NCBI GenBank assembly: GCA_963971425.1
Contig: OZ020519.1
Span: 14,896,028-14,960,027 of the forward strand
DNA length: 64,000 nt
Origin: Bryoerythrophyllum caledonicum
Lineage: Eukaryota; Streptophyta; Bryopsida; Pottiales; Pottiaceae
Reading direction: 5' to 3'
The notes under the pieces are model-generated. The model did not search any database and was not told the DNA's origin. It worked only from the letters and a program-made list of their open reading frames with translations. Positions 12,945 through 24,329 of this stretch are shown piece by piece. Positions within the stretch are counted from its first letter, which is position 1, and every line of letters starts with the position of its first letter. The position numbers and the translations under genes are program-made.

Positions 12945-15900
12945 ATGTGGCCATATGGGAGGGGCCAGGTGCCTCATCCAGCTCCGTCGCCCTTGCTTCA
13001 GAATTCCACAGGCTACAATCCAGGAGGAAACCCTCACATGCCTCTGCCCTTGCCTCAGAATTCAACAGTCTACAATCCAGGAGGATACCCTCAAATGCCT
13101 TTGCCCTTGCCTCAGAATCTCACACTGTTCAATCCGGGAGGATACCCACAGATGCCTCTGCCCTTGCCTCAGAATCTCACTGTGTACAATCGGGGAGGAA
13201 GCCCACAGATGCCTTTGCCTCTGTTTCAGAACCCCACAGTCTACAGTTGGAGAGGAGATCCCGAAATGCCTCGGAATTCCTTAGTGTCCAACCCAGGAGG
13301 AAACCCACAGATGCTTCAGAACCCCACAGTGTACAATCCGGGAGGAAATTCACAGAGGCCTTTGCCCCTGCTTCAGAATTCCACATTCTACAATCCCGAG
13401 GTTCAGAACCAGCAGGTCACAATCTTCCCGAACTATGTGAGTTATGCACCCTACTCGGATCATGCTCGTCCAGCGTCCTACTCGCAGCAAGAGAGGAGAG
13501 TCCCCGTGACGCAGGACCAGATGGCTGGAGACCAGAATTGGCTCTTCCAGAACCGCTACAGGTGCGAATTGCCGAGATTAGTGTTTGAGTCGCATGTCAT
13601 GGACAGGGGACTGAGGTTCTAATCTGGGTGAGCGCAGGAGGGAGAGCAGGCCACTGGATTTCCAGAACGGGGAGGTGGTGATGGTGCGGTGCAACCAGCA
13701 GAAGTGGCTCTACGGGCTGATTCAAGGGATGTCAGCGCAAGGGTTACGGATATGGATCGCGGACGCCAACATTCTGGTGAACGTGCCGCTCGTCCTGGTG
13801 CCCACTCATGTGCTCAAGATGTCGCTGCTCCCCGAGCTACAGGGCGTGCCACCTCCGGAACCCGTGTGGACGATGTCCTTCACCGACGAGAATGAGAGTC
13901 GGAAATCGCTGGTGCAATGTGTGCGTCCTGCACACCTCTCTCATCGCCAGCTCTTCCATAAGTTTGGTTGCATGGAGTGCGCCATCTGCGGGTAAGGCAA
14001 ACCCCTAAATCATCCTGCGGTTCTTCGAGATGGGAGAAAGACATGTCATTAAACGAGTGTTCCTTGATACAGAACGAGCTTGTCGGCGATCAACGTGGTG
14101 AGCCCTTGGAACTGCAGCCACCAAGTCCACGACTGCTGCCTGCAGCTCCGAATGCAGCACACCTCCACCCCAGTCTGCCCTTCGTGCGAGCCACCATCCT
14201 CAAGAGACGACCGCCCCACCTTGCAGCTTGTGCCATCAACTTTTGCTGGCACAGGGTCAGAGCTACAGTCCACAAGTTCAAGCAATGAGCAGCCCCAGCA
14301 ATGGCTCGATCTCCAGTGCGCGTGTGGATTCAGAGGCTCAGTAGATTCAGCGTGCATTGGCAACAAGAATGCATACGTCTTTTGCCCGAACTGCCACCGA
14401 CCTGTGAATGTTAACCGAAGTGAGGACCTCCCGCGTGCCTACTCAGACTCGGACAGAGAAATCCTTCAGAGAGAAAGTGTACCGGAGCAGGAAGTCGGGT
14501 GGAACACATTTCAGTCTTTCAGCGGTTTTAGCAGGTAGTTTCAATCGCCCCTTGCTTGAAAGTTTTAGCAATCTGTTGAAATTGCTCATGGGATGTCGTT
14601 TTCTACAGACTGGAAGCTATTCAGGAAGGCTCTCAAGAAGGAATATGCTCGACGCCTCCCTCACCTAATCGAACAGATGGTTCGAACATGCAGCCATCTC
14701 CCAGCTTTCCCAGCTCTTTGCTGGACGATTTGTTGACTGCACTTCCCCCAACTCAAGTCGCGAAGGGAATATCTAGCGCTCGAAGCTCTTTGCAGGATGG
14801 TTTATTGATTGCACTTTCCCCACCTCAAGTCACAAAGGCGACATCCAGTCCTCGAAGCTCTTTTGTGCCCACTGCACCTTCCCCACCTCAAGCCGCAAAG
14901 AGGAAATCCACTGTTCAAATCTCTTTCCAGGATGAAGTAATGACTGCACCTTCCCCACCTCAATGGGGAAATCCAGTGCTCGAAGTGGGGAAATCCTGTG
15001 CTCGAAGTTCTTTAGAGGATGCCACATTGACTGCACCTTTCCCACCTCAAGTAACTCTGAACCAGAAGGGGAAATCCGGTACTCGAATATCTTTTCAGAA
15101 TGACGTACTGACTGCACCTTCTCCACTTCAAGTCAAAAAGGGAAAATTAGCTGATCGAAACTCTATGGAGGGTGGCTTATTGACTGCACCTTCCTCAACT
15201 CAAAACGATACCCTAAACGAGCAATATTCCAGTAGCCGAAGTTCTTTGCAGGATGAGCCTTCGTCTTCACGAAGTACCCTAATTCGTCAAGACGATGCTT
15301 CACCGAATGATGCCCAAAACAACCACCTGACGTTTCCTGAAGCAGGTGAGTTGTTGTTTTACATGTCAATTGTTGTCTTTTGCGGTTGATGTTGCGTTTA
15401 ACTACTGACTCCTTCCATATTGATCTTGTGTTCGCTGCAATGATCCAGACGAATCGTCAGGGAGAGTCCTCGAGGCAGAGACTCCAACCTTATGGGCCCC
15501 TCACAGGCAGAACTTATTTAGGAGGGCGAACCAAGTAGACTGGATGACGGGGGAATTTGATGAAGAGAGCGAGGAGAGCCAAGAAGCGAGCTCTTCGAAC
15601 GATTTTGCCGTTATTGCTCCACCAGTGTACGTCAACCACTTCGAGAATTTCGTGAAACTGGCCATGGCCAGTGAGTCAGCTGCCAAAGAGATCCTCGCCA
15701 ATGCAGCGGCTTCCCCGTCCTCATCAGTAACTGAGGTCCGTCCCGCACCTGCTGCCTTCTTCTCAAGGGGCCCTGAAGCTCCTGCCAACGTCACACCGCT
15801 GCGTGCCTTTCGCCCTGCTCTGCTGCTAGAGCCACCTCCAGAGCCGGTCCCTGAAAGTGCCATCATCGCACAAACGCGTGCCCTCTTCTCAAGGGCCGCT

Positions 15901-16155
15901 GAGCCCCCTGCATTGGTCACAGAAGGAGCCATCGTCAAACCAGCTCGAGCCCTTTTCTCGAGGGCCGCTGGGATGATCACAGAGGCGCCTGCCTGGGTCA
16001 CCAAGGTCAGAGATCCCAACGGATCAGGCCCATCCGGAGAAACTCCTCCGGCGTGGATCACTGTGATCAAAGACGGTGTAGATTCTCGGAAGGAGAACCC
16101 TCAGCAGTGGGAATCGGACAGGCTGGGCAGGAAAAAGGAGGTCGAGTACTTCTGA
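12945..16155 (+). CDS. Proline-rich RING-H2 zinc-finger protein, likely E3 ubiquitin ligase (5 exons, 958 aa)
   Basis: Exons with GT-AG junctions: 12945-13561, 13638-13991, 14073-14534, 14609-15345, 15449-16155. Phases join cleanly to 958 residues. An in-frame TGA lies just upstream of the ATG. Residues 16-150 carry imperfect 19-residue repeats (NPGGYPQMPLPLPQN type). A RING-H2 finger is split across exons 2 and 3: C320-x2-C323, C338-x-H340-x2-H343-x2-C346, C359-x2-C362. A second cysteine cluster follows (C406-x-C408 ... C428-x2-C431). Exon 4 adds 25-30-residue repeats around LTAPSPPQV. The rest is Ser/Pro/Ala-rich and probably disordered. RING-H2 fingers usually recruit E2 enzymes, so ligase activity is inferred; substrate and location are unknown. 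It converges on the BIC-like gene. Confidence 0.7.
12990..13390 (+). repeat. 57-bp minisatellite inside exon 1 of the RING-H2 gene
   Basis: About seven imperfect 57-bp units, several shortened, start around 'cctctgcccttgcctcagaa'. The unit length is a multiple of three and lacks stop codons in all three forward frames, so three long overlapping frames are open here. The proline/glycine/asparagine frame is taken as coding because it joins to the RING exons by good splice sites. Confidence 0.75.
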
Positions 16156-17018
16156 CCACCACAGCTCCAGCACCGTAGCTTCCTGGTTCAGAAATAGCCT
16201 GCAAGTTACTGTTTGCCATTTCCATAAATGGTGAAGTTATCCCACTCTCAATCAGGACATTGAACAGTAGACCTCGTGTAGAATGGTCGTTTACGGTCTG
16301 GGAGTGATGATCGGCTTGAGCTAGGGAGCCAGGCATGAGAGGAAACCAGGCATGAGATGAATGGTGCAGAGCTACTTCATGTAAAATATTTTTAATTCTA
16401 TAAAGTTCACATGTCTTTCGTTGGCAATCATCACAAAATTCACGAGTAAAGTGCAAGGCACGATCTCTGCTTTCCCACAACAAGACGAATGCATTTAGGT
16501 TGGAAAAGTTTCTTACTTAATTGGATGAACAGTCGTTTTTTCATGTGGCATCTTCTCCATTTACAGGGGTATTTGTTCTTTGCTTTCCGCCGCGGTCCAA
16601 TGACGCCTTGCTGCCTCCTCTCCTCAAGACTCAGAATCCAGATTACCACGCATTACGAGTGGACGATGGTTGTGAACGTTGAAAGCCATGTGTTTTCTGC
16701 TACGATCTCTGCTTCTACGCTTCGGTGCTGTTGTGGCTACTTACCTGAACTGTACAGAGCGCATTTCAGGTCACTGTTGTGCTTCGTAAGATTCAGGTTC
16801 CGATATTTTAAGCTACACACATTCGTGCACAGAGTCAGAACGTCGACAGGGCAAAAATAGGGCGTTTCAATGACTTTCTCAAAATGATATATGATACAGA
16901 GAATGTTGCCATCTTAAACTCTTTGCGCACTCTTCAATTGAAGTTGCGTACGCTCTAATCAATGTAGAGTACAACAATGTACACTAATCGGCTAATTCCT
17001 ACACTGAAGAGCTGATTA
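16156..17018. other. Convergent 3' intergenic region
   Basis: No gene is seen between the stop of the RING-H2 gene (plus) and the stop of the BIC-like gene (minus). The segment should hold both 3' UTRs and poly(A) sites. No repeat or RNA gene was recognised. Confidence 0.45.
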
Positions 17019-17984
17019 TCATGATTCCAAAGGATGGCTTACAGTATGACAACCAGAGGGTCCAGAGGACGTAGCACCACGGAGATGTCTGGGGTTCACC
17101 GAGTCCGAAACCAAGGCAGCTCGCGCCATCATCAGACCTAAAGGACGAAGAGCAGCCTCGATGTTCCCGAACGCCACAAACTCTTGGAGCTGGGTCTCAC
17201 CTTGCCATTCATTTGGGATGACCACATGCCGGGACTGCTCGCTGCTGAACCGTCTGAGCCTCTCTCGTTGAGACATGTAACTGTCCTGCGACTGCGATTG
17301 GGACTCTGATGAGGAATCTGCGTCCTCAAGAGACAGAGACATCTCATCGACACTAGGGCCTGAGCTGCCAGAAACATCTCGACTTCGCTCAGCCTTCGCT
17401 GCCAACATGAGCCTCTCCCTCTGCGTTTTGAACCTGTTGGGCTTCTCCTCTGGTTCACTGGCGGGAAGTGAGGCAGCAAAATCATCGTCTGCATCCAACT
17501 GGTACCTCGAGAGGTTGAACCTGTTTTGTTTAGTCCGTGGAGGTGAGCAGGACGGTACGAAGGGCATGTCTTGTTCGTACTTCCTTTGGCGCATCTCCCC
17601 AGATTGTTGCAAATACGAATTATCGCGCAAGTCATACTGTCCACGATATCCTTCCTCTATGACAGAACTCGGATGACCAGATCTCTCCATCATATCTCTC
17701 TTCGTTGACTGCATAGGGCCAGTACCATTCCCAGAGGATAGCCGCCCGCAATGGCTGGAGGAAGCCCCATTATAAACCTCGATATCTCTTGGAGACAGGG
17801 AGTGATTAAAAGACGAAATGGGGTACGATGTAGTATGCACAGCGCCGTGATCAGACTTGGACGATGTAATCTTGCCCAGCACATCGACGGTACGTCTCTT
17901 CGCGTCTAAGTCGTACCCTTCGCTCCTCGAAGAGCTTCGCTTTCGTTCGGTCGAAGGCCTCTTCTTGTCCACGTCTTGAAGCAT
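17019..17984 (-). CDS. BIC-like inhibitor of cryptochromes (321 aa, long N-terminal extension)
   Basis: The C-terminal part (about residues 240-294) reads RERLRR, a short linker, then VIPNEW, QLQEF, and finally PLGLMMARAALV. This matches the cryptochrome-interacting domain of plant BIC proteins, whose consensus runs from RERLKRHR through IPxxWG and LLKDW to PxGxxSARAAL. BICs bind photoexcited cryptochromes and block their dimerisation in the nucleus, forming a negative feedback on blue-light signalling. Seed-plant BICs are about 120-150 residues; here a Ser/Arg/Lys-rich, probably disordered N-terminus of about 240 residues precedes the domain and contains nuclear-localisation-like KKRPSTERKR and DAKRR. 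The CDS lies in one exon. ATG 17,984 is used because an in-frame stop lies just upstream. A 5' UTR exon appears to start at 18,120. Confidence 0.7.
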   Translation of the reverse strand: MLQDVDKKRPSTERKRSSSRSEGYDLDAKRRTVDVLGKITSSKSDHGAVHTTSYPISSFNHSLSPRDIEVYNGASSSHCGRLSSGNGTGPMQSTKRDMMERSGHPSSVIEEGYRGQYDLRDNSYLQQSGEMRQRKYEQDMPFVPSCSPPRTKQNRFNLSRYQLDADDDFAASLPASEPEEKPNRFKTQRERLMLAAKAERSRDVSGSSGPSVDEMSLSLEDADSSSESQSQSQDSYMSQRERLRRFSSEQSRHVVIPNEWQGETQLQEFVAFGNIEAALRPLGLMMARAALVSDSVNPRHLRGATSSGPSGCHTVSHPLES

Positions 17985-18032
17985 CTCCACAAACTTTTAC
18001 TGTTGCTGTACGCACCGAGAGACCGCTGAGTA

Positions 18033-18062
18033 TCAGAATGAAGTTGCCGCTTCCGAGGGCAT
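18033..18062 (-). promoter_or_regulatory. Upstream ORF of 9 codons in the BIC-like 5' leader
   Basis: The presumed 5' UTR exon (starting at 18,120 after a TTTCCTTTCAG acceptor on the minus strand) holds ATG CCC TCG ... TGA, encoding MPSEAATSF, 48 bases before the main ATG. Such uORFs commonly lower translation of the main frame. Whether this one is used is inference. Confidence 0.4.
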
Positions 18063-19153
18063 CCCGAGAACCACCAAATGACTGAGACGAGTCGAGGATT
18101 GCACTATGATCAGTCGTGTCCTGAAAGGAAAATCAGCAGGGAATAACTTCAGTCAGTGTCGTGTGAGAACAAGTCAGGAAAGGGGTGACTGCACCTACAA
18201 TGTTCGAGAATACATGTCTGGAATCGAGCTATGTATCAGCATTCAATGCACTTTCGTTATCCTGCATCTCAACCTTGCGTCACCAAATGAAAACACGGAC
18301 TAACAAAATACGAAGTTCCACATACAGAAGCGGACTTGCCAGCAGTCGAACCAGGAGATAAAATACGATACTAGTTTTGCTTAATTTGGACCTACGCTCA
18401 TTCAACAGCAAACGCCTGCAAACGAAACCCCTTCTACACATGCACACGCTTCCGATGAAGACAGAAAAGCCTAGGTTCCACAACAATCACTCAGCAGTAC
18501 ATGAACGACCTCGACGCCCGAACGACTAACGTCGCCATAGAACCTAACCGTTAAACGTGAACCTCGACACAGTCCCATCTCGGAACTCACAAACAAGACC
18601 CAAAAAAAAAAAAAAACTTCGAAATGCACGAAAACTCCACAAAAATCCCAAAACAAAAACAGCAAACCGAAACATCCTCTCGTTACAATACGCGACTTCA
18701 GCACAAGACCTCGACAGCAGCGACCTCACGCTTGACGAAACGGACGACAGATTCCACGAAAACAAAGCTCCATGAGAGAGAAAAGCTGCGCCGGACCTGC
18801 TGCGACGCCGCCTCCGAGCGTGCACAAACTGCAGGCGAGTGTCCGGCGGTCCGCGGGGGAGGTTGGCGAGGCGAGGGAGGCTGTAGTGCGGGGAGGCGCC
18901 GGGGACTTATTGCGAGGCGGTGCGAGGCGAGCGCGGCGAAAAGGAGTGGTGGTGTGAACGGGGCGCGCGCGGGCATGGGAGGCCGGGCGCGGGGACGTGG
19001 CTGGGCCGTGGCCAAGGAGGAATCGAGTGGCGGAAAGGCGCGGGGATAGGGGGTGCTTTTCGGGCGACCAATCCACGCCGCGCTTTTGATTGCGCTCTTG
19101 ATATTTCTCGCGGGCAGCCTGGCAAGGGCGACGGAGATGACCGTCCGTCGCCG

Positions 19154-19258
19154 CCGATGCCTTTTCGTCCGGAGTCGCCTTTTCCGTCTGGGTCACCTTT
19201 TTCGTCCCGAGTCGCCTTTTTCGTCCGGAGTCGCCTTTTTCGTCCGGAGTCGCCTTTT
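19154..19258. repeat. Tandem repeat of about 19 bp
   Basis: Five copies of a unit close to 'cgtccggagtcgccttttt' lie head to tail, with the last three almost identical. Confidence 0.8.
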
Positions 19259-19279
19259 GGTTTCCGATTTCGACGGTTA

Positions 19280-19368
19280 TAGAAATTGTAGGCTTGTCTT
19301 TTACAGTATTGTAGGCTTGTCTTTTGCGGTATTGTAGGCTTTTCTTTTGCGGTGTAGTAGGCTTGTTT
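19280..19368. repeat. Tandem repeat of about 23 bp
   Basis: Three to four copies of a unit close to 'attgtaggcttgtcttttgc' plus 'ggt' follow directly after the 19-bp array. The last copy is diverged. Confidence 0.8.
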
Positions 19369-20754
19369 GTTTTTCTATTGTAGTTTTTTTATTTACTTCT
19401 CGTTTTTTATTTTACTTTCTGCTTTTGTGGGATGGGATTTTTGGAGAATGGCGTGGAAATGAGATTTGGGTTTTTTCTAAAGTTTTTCTAGAAGAGGAAC
19501 GCGAGGGTGGGATTTAACATATGGCCGAGGAGTGTTTTTTTAGCCTGCGAGAATCTATGAGTGTTCTAGTTTGTGAGGAAATAACATCTATGCTCAAGGT
19601 ACATTTCATCACAACTTTATTTCACGGAAAATCATAGTAGCTCGCCGATGCTTGCACTAGTTTTGTTGGCAATGGTCTCAGTAGATGTCCGACCAAAGGT
19701 CTTCGTTTGAACATTTCATAGAGGTGGCCTATAATAGAGTTTGCTACTGAGATTATCGACCCAAAAATGGACATTATGCCTTAAAGGACCAAGAGTGTGA
19801 GGTGGACTTTTGTAAATCTTGGGCATGTTCCCATAATCCTAATTTACATTTTTCATTCTTGAAATTTATTTTGAAGATGCAAGAAGATAATAGTTATTTG
19901 GGTATATGATATGTGTTTTCATTGGACTCAAAAAAAATGGGTTGTCATCCCAAGTGATTTTTGTTGAGGCGGGGTCTCTTGGATATTCCAAAGAATTCGC
20001 TGCAATCCTCTTTCAAATGTGAGAATTCTGGCTTAAATAAGTAATGTATCTTAATTTGGTATTGACAAACTAAAAATTGATAATCTATGGTGTAAAGATT
20101 TATTCCAAGACAAGTCAAAGTGTTATCAACCTTCTCTAAGCAAGGTGCAAAAAACTAATTCAAGTCTTTGTACAATCAAAGATTTTGAATTTTTTCTCAA
20201 TAGATTTTTTATTCTTCAAGGAGAAGCATGAACCTTTTGTTTTGAACATTTATATTTTAAGTATACACAAAAATGAACTTATTAGAAATCAACGTATGTT
20301 CTGGCATCCTTCAAATCCCTTATCATTGCTGAATTTTTTTTAAATGCTTCACTTCTCTTCTACCTTTAAAAATTGGTGTACAAGGAACTAACATCATGGG
20401 CATTGTTATGATATGAAATTTAGAATGTTTGTGGTGCAAAATTGTAGTGAAGTGAAGCCAAAGTTTGGTGATCCTTATTTTTTCCTTACAAGGGCAAAAC
20501 AATTTCTTCTTTACTTTCAAACGCTATAATCTTTCAATCCATCCAACCAAACTTTATAAAAACATGTGAGCATGTGTTCTTGTAGTATGGATTGAGATAT
20601 TGTCGTTGGACATAAAAATAAAAGCTTAATTTTTCATTTCCACTTTTTGTTATATAATGAAGTTATGGATAGTGGTTTTGGTGGGAAATAGTCAAGGATT
20701 TCTAGAAGTTAAATTTTGAAAAAAAATGGAGCATGAAGAATTTTATGCTTTGTA

Positions 20755-20975
20755 TCTTTCCTCCAATGAAATAGTGAGTGGATATGGCAATCGATGTTTT
20801 GGGGCCCTATTCAATGCAAGCTAATTTAAAGCTCCCCATTATACTCCAAGTTCCCAAGAGAATTTGACCAATAGTTCCTCCACATCTCTTCCAAACCAAG
20901 TCACCCTCTTCATGTAATCTTTGTTGCTAACATAAGTTCATATAGTACAAGGTGACACGTAGTCACCCCCCCTTA
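20755..20975. repeat. Third copy of the dispersed repeat also found in intron 8 of the receptor-like gene
   Basis: It shares 'ctattcaatgcaagcta', 'gaccaatagttcctccacat', 'aagtcaccctcttcatgtaa' and 'acaaggtgaca' in the same order as the copies at 8945-9190 and 9240-9450. Function and class are unknown. Confidence 0.6.
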
Positions 20976-22039
20976 TCATTTACATATAAATGTTACAATG
21001 TTAGCTTTGTAGGAAATACGATAACATATAAATGTTACAATGTTAGCTTTGTAGGTATATATCTTACAATCATTGAGCAATTTGGGCACTGATGATAGAC
21101 CCTTTTGTCAACTTCAAAATTTGGTGTATAAGTAAGCTACAAAATATTTCTGTAAAATTGTTTAAAAAAATACAAACATTTGGTATAGAAAATCACACTT
21201 TTACTAGAGTCTTCAAGGTTTTTACACATTGTCAAGCTAGAATATTGAAACACCATTTTTTAATGTAGAAATCACTTTTCATAAACTATTTCTCTTATTT
21301 GAGGATATTTGCAAACCAAGTAAACCTTATCTAAAGCATAAATTTGACACCAAGTGAAGTCAAGTTTGATAATCGTTCCAATAGATGAAGGAAAAAGAAA
21401 CACTCTCTTTACTTTCAAGATTGTAACTTTATAGTCCGTGTAGTCAAAGAGTACAAAACTTACAAAGCATGTTCTTCTAATAGTGTAGATTAAGATCTTA
21501 TGCTGGTCAAGTTCATTTTATAGGTCATATTAAGATCTTATGAATTGAAAATTTTATTTTCAAAATTGAAAATAAATCTCAATTTTCCTCTTGGCTATAC
21601 ACATTATAATTAGAAGTTATGTTATGTTTTTGAGAAAAAAATAATTATGAAATATAAGGAAATAAAAGACATGTGGAAGGTGCCTTAGTGTACATGGACC
21701 ACTTGATGGTCACATTGTGTAGAAAAGGGGGATTTATTTGGTTTGGGATGTTGGTAGTGGTGTAGAAAGCAAAATTATATGGTAATCATCTTAAAAAGCT
21801 TGTAGCAAAGATATGGAAGTTGAAGAACTTGAAGTCACATTTGCATTGTTGTTTGTAGCAATGCTAAGTACCTGTATTAGAATAATATTAGATATAAAAA
21901 AGACAACGAAATCCAAAACTCGAAATCAAATTAAAAATAAAAAATAAAAGACAAACATACTTACAAGGGAAGATTGCAACTGAGACATTGAAGCTGGAGA
22001 AATGTGGCAATCGAGTGCACATTGAAGGTAAATATGCAT

Positions 22040-22135
22040 AAAGGGCACCATGGCCTTGGTGTGGTGGTTTGGATCATGGCACACCAATTAGGTGGTTGTG
22101 AGTTCAAGTCCTAATGATGTGGTGGTGCCTACCAC
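22040..22135 (+). mobile_element. tRNA-derived SINE head (candidate)
   Basis: A pol III A-box-like 'tggccttggtgtgg' at 22,051 is followed about 49 bases later by a B-box-like 'gagttcaagtcct' at 22,099-22,111, which is the tRNA spacing. The segment does not fold as a real tRNA by eye, and the following sequence belongs to another repeat, so this is called a SINE head and not a tRNA gene. No poly(A) or T tail or target-site duplication was identified. Confidence 0.45.
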
Positions 22136-22137
22136 AT

Positions 22138-22375
22138 GAGGATTGCTATCTTGTGAGCGGTCAATGGTGAGCAATGAGCATTGAGCTACAAATTTAGGAT
22201 TTAGGGTTAAGGTTAAGGGTCTAGGATTTGGGGTTTATATTTTAGGATTATGGTTAAGTAATAAGCAACACTTTCATATTTTTCAAAGAAAAAGTACAAA
22301 ATCATTATTTTTCACTTGTTTTGTTTCTATTCACCGCTCATCGTTCACCGCTCACAAGATAGCATTGCTCGTTCC
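22138..22375. mobile_element. Small inverted-repeat element (MITE candidate)
   Basis: The left end 'gctatcttgtgagcggt' (22,147 onward) and the reverse complement of the right end (22,330-22,370) match over about 35 bases with a few mismatches, enclosing about 150 bases that include degenerate 'ttagggttaaggtt' text. No coding capacity. The superfamily is not assignable because no clear target-site duplication was seen. Confidence 0.5.
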
Positions 22376-23930
22376 ATTACACTATTCTATGTATCGTGGC
22401 CATAGGCTTGGTGAAGAGAATGAACAAACACTATATTCACACATGTCCCCTTTAGATACCAGAGTCCTTCTACTTCTTCTTCTTCAATATGCATGATGCA
22501 TAGCAAATTTGTTGAGTTCCCTAAAGCGATCGAAGCTCTTTTTATGCACAAAGTGTGTTTAATTTTTTTGAAATAAAGGCATTAAACTTGCGCTAAATTG
22601 AGTTTTCACTATGACCTAACCTTAAAAGGACAAAATTGATGCAAAGAAAAGGCTACAGGTATTTCTCTAACCAATTTTTTTATCAATTTAACCTTATCAG
22701 ATATGCTTAGGAATATTTACAAGGTGGTGAGTATGGTTGTGAGATGTAGGCAAATAATCTCATGGCATGCAAAGTCTTCTTAATGCCATTGAATTTTTAA
22801 TATTTTTTTTCCTAAGTTTCATTCTTAGTCACAAAGTCTTTCATTTCTTTTTCTTGTTTTGGCTCAACTATCCCTCACATAGTAATAGTTTTCGGATATT
22901 TAAAGAAATTTCAACAATTAGTTAAGGTTAATGTGTAGTGAGGTGGCACGCTAACATCCACATAACACTTACGTAGACTATCATGCTTTACAATTAAAAC
23001 AATTGTCTTTAAAATGTTTCAATATTGATTAATGACTTACTAAATATTTTTAAAAAATCATAACTGATAAGATTGAAGTATATAGAATGTAGAATTATGT
23101 TTTTAAGATGCAATAATGCCTTCTATTAAATATTTTTATGTAAAAGTCATGTTTTGAACAAAAAAGTCCAATTTTTTAAAACTTTGTTTAGAATCGTTAT
23201 ATAATGAATATTACTTAATATTTTCGTTTTTTTTGAGATCCTTGCAAAAGTCACAAAACAAATTCAAAGTTGATCAAAGACAATTGTATATTAAAATCTT
23301 TATTAAACCTTCAATACTTATTAATCTTTTACTATTCCATTCTTTTATTAGATTCAATCATATTTGAAATTATAGCACTTGCAATTTGAAATTATACAAT
23401 CATTATTGTATATGAGACTTTGGAGGGTTTGTTAACTTATAACCATAGTGACTATACCTATAAGGCAATCAAATCTCTAAAATTCTATACAGTGCCTCTA
23501 TTATAACAACATATTGTAAATTGCAATTGATGTGAAAAGCCACAATTTTGATTATAATCATAACTTTTAAATTTTGACATCAAATTTGAATATTTTATAG
23601 TGCTTTGAATTCAAATCATCACTTGTTTTGCATCCAAAAGCCATTATGTTGATTTTGTAGGACATTGATGTTACAAAATTGTGAAAATTGAAAAATGTAT
23701 TAAAAAAATGCATGACATTTTGATGTAAAACCAAATGTATGTTTTGATAAATTTTGGATTTATTATTTGTTTATTGTCCATCTATTAAAAATATAGATAT
23801 ATCAATAATATACTAGAAAAAATGAATGAATTTCATATTTTTATTTTTATTTTTATTTTAAAAACTAATTTATTGACTCTACATGCTACCAAGGTTACTT
23901 ACTACACGTATAGTTTGCTTCCAATCAATG

Positions 23931-23942
23931 TGTATGTTATTG
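23931..23942. repeat. Left target-site duplication of the LINE
   Basis: TGTATGTTATTG here is identical to 39,791-39,802, directly after the element's TTC tail. Twelve matching bases at exactly the two ends are the expected mark of target-primed reverse transcription and fix the element borders. Confidence 0.95.
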
Positions 23943-24329
23943 GAACAAGAGATGAGTGAGGAATAGCTCCGCTCTTCCCGGTGAGGAGGGTGTGGGTGTT
24001 AGGCAAATTTTGAAGCACAACGCAAGAAGAGTTGCTGGGCCTTCTTGCAGATCCCGGTTGTGCTTTACATTGCTGAAGAAATGGTGTGGGATACTCAATA
24101 TGTTGGGCAGGGAAGTTAGATCTAGTGATAGATCGAAACCTGCAACTAGATCAATGGAAATGTGGTGATGGGAGAGTAGGGCAGATCTGAAGCGGGGCCC
24201 TGTGTTGGACTGGATCCAGAACACAGATCCCAGATTGATGTTGCCAGGTTCAGATCTGGATCTAGATCTGAAAGAGAGTGTCACCCACACATTGCACCCA
24301 CACCTGCCGAGCCAGGATGCGAAATAGAA

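Larger units (their letters stand above)
18121..19450. promoter_or_regulatory. GC-rich upstream region of the BIC-like gene, with tandem repeats
   Basis: From about 18,540 to 19,260 the base composition is high in GC and CpG. Open frames on both strands are long only because of this composition, and none shows a domain. On the minus strand this is the upstream and 5' leader region of the BIC-like gene. An ACGT core with G-box-like flanks (GACGTGGC, 18,994-19,001) could bind bZIP factors, but that is only a motif match. Confidence 0.35.
19451..23930. other. AT-rich intergenic DNA with dispersed repeats, no gene seen
   Basis: The longest open frames are short and shadow-like. Recognisable pieces are a copy of the 'ggaccaag' repeat near 19,785, the 'ctttcaatccat' block near 20,530, the third copy of the dispersed repeat at 20,755-20,975, a SINE-like head at 22,040-22,135 and an inverted-repeat element at 22,138-22,375. 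The remaining bases up to the LINE target site show nothing further. Confidence 0.6.

Noticed and set aside
12955-13588. Two other open frames across the RING-gene minisatellite
   Set aside because: They are by-products of a stop-free 57-bp unit. Only the Pro/Gly/Asn frame splices into the RING finger exons.
18540-19290. Long overlapping open frames on both strands (up to about 156 codons)
   Set aside because: They sit in GC-rich DNA where stops are rare, show no domain, and lie in the upstream region of the BIC-like gene.
22051-22111. tRNA gene
   Set aside because: The A and B boxes are present but acceptor and anticodon stems do not pair, so a SINE head is more likely.
22195-22250. Interstitial telomere repeat
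   Set aside because: Only degenerate 'ttagggttaagg' text with no run of perfect plant telomere units.
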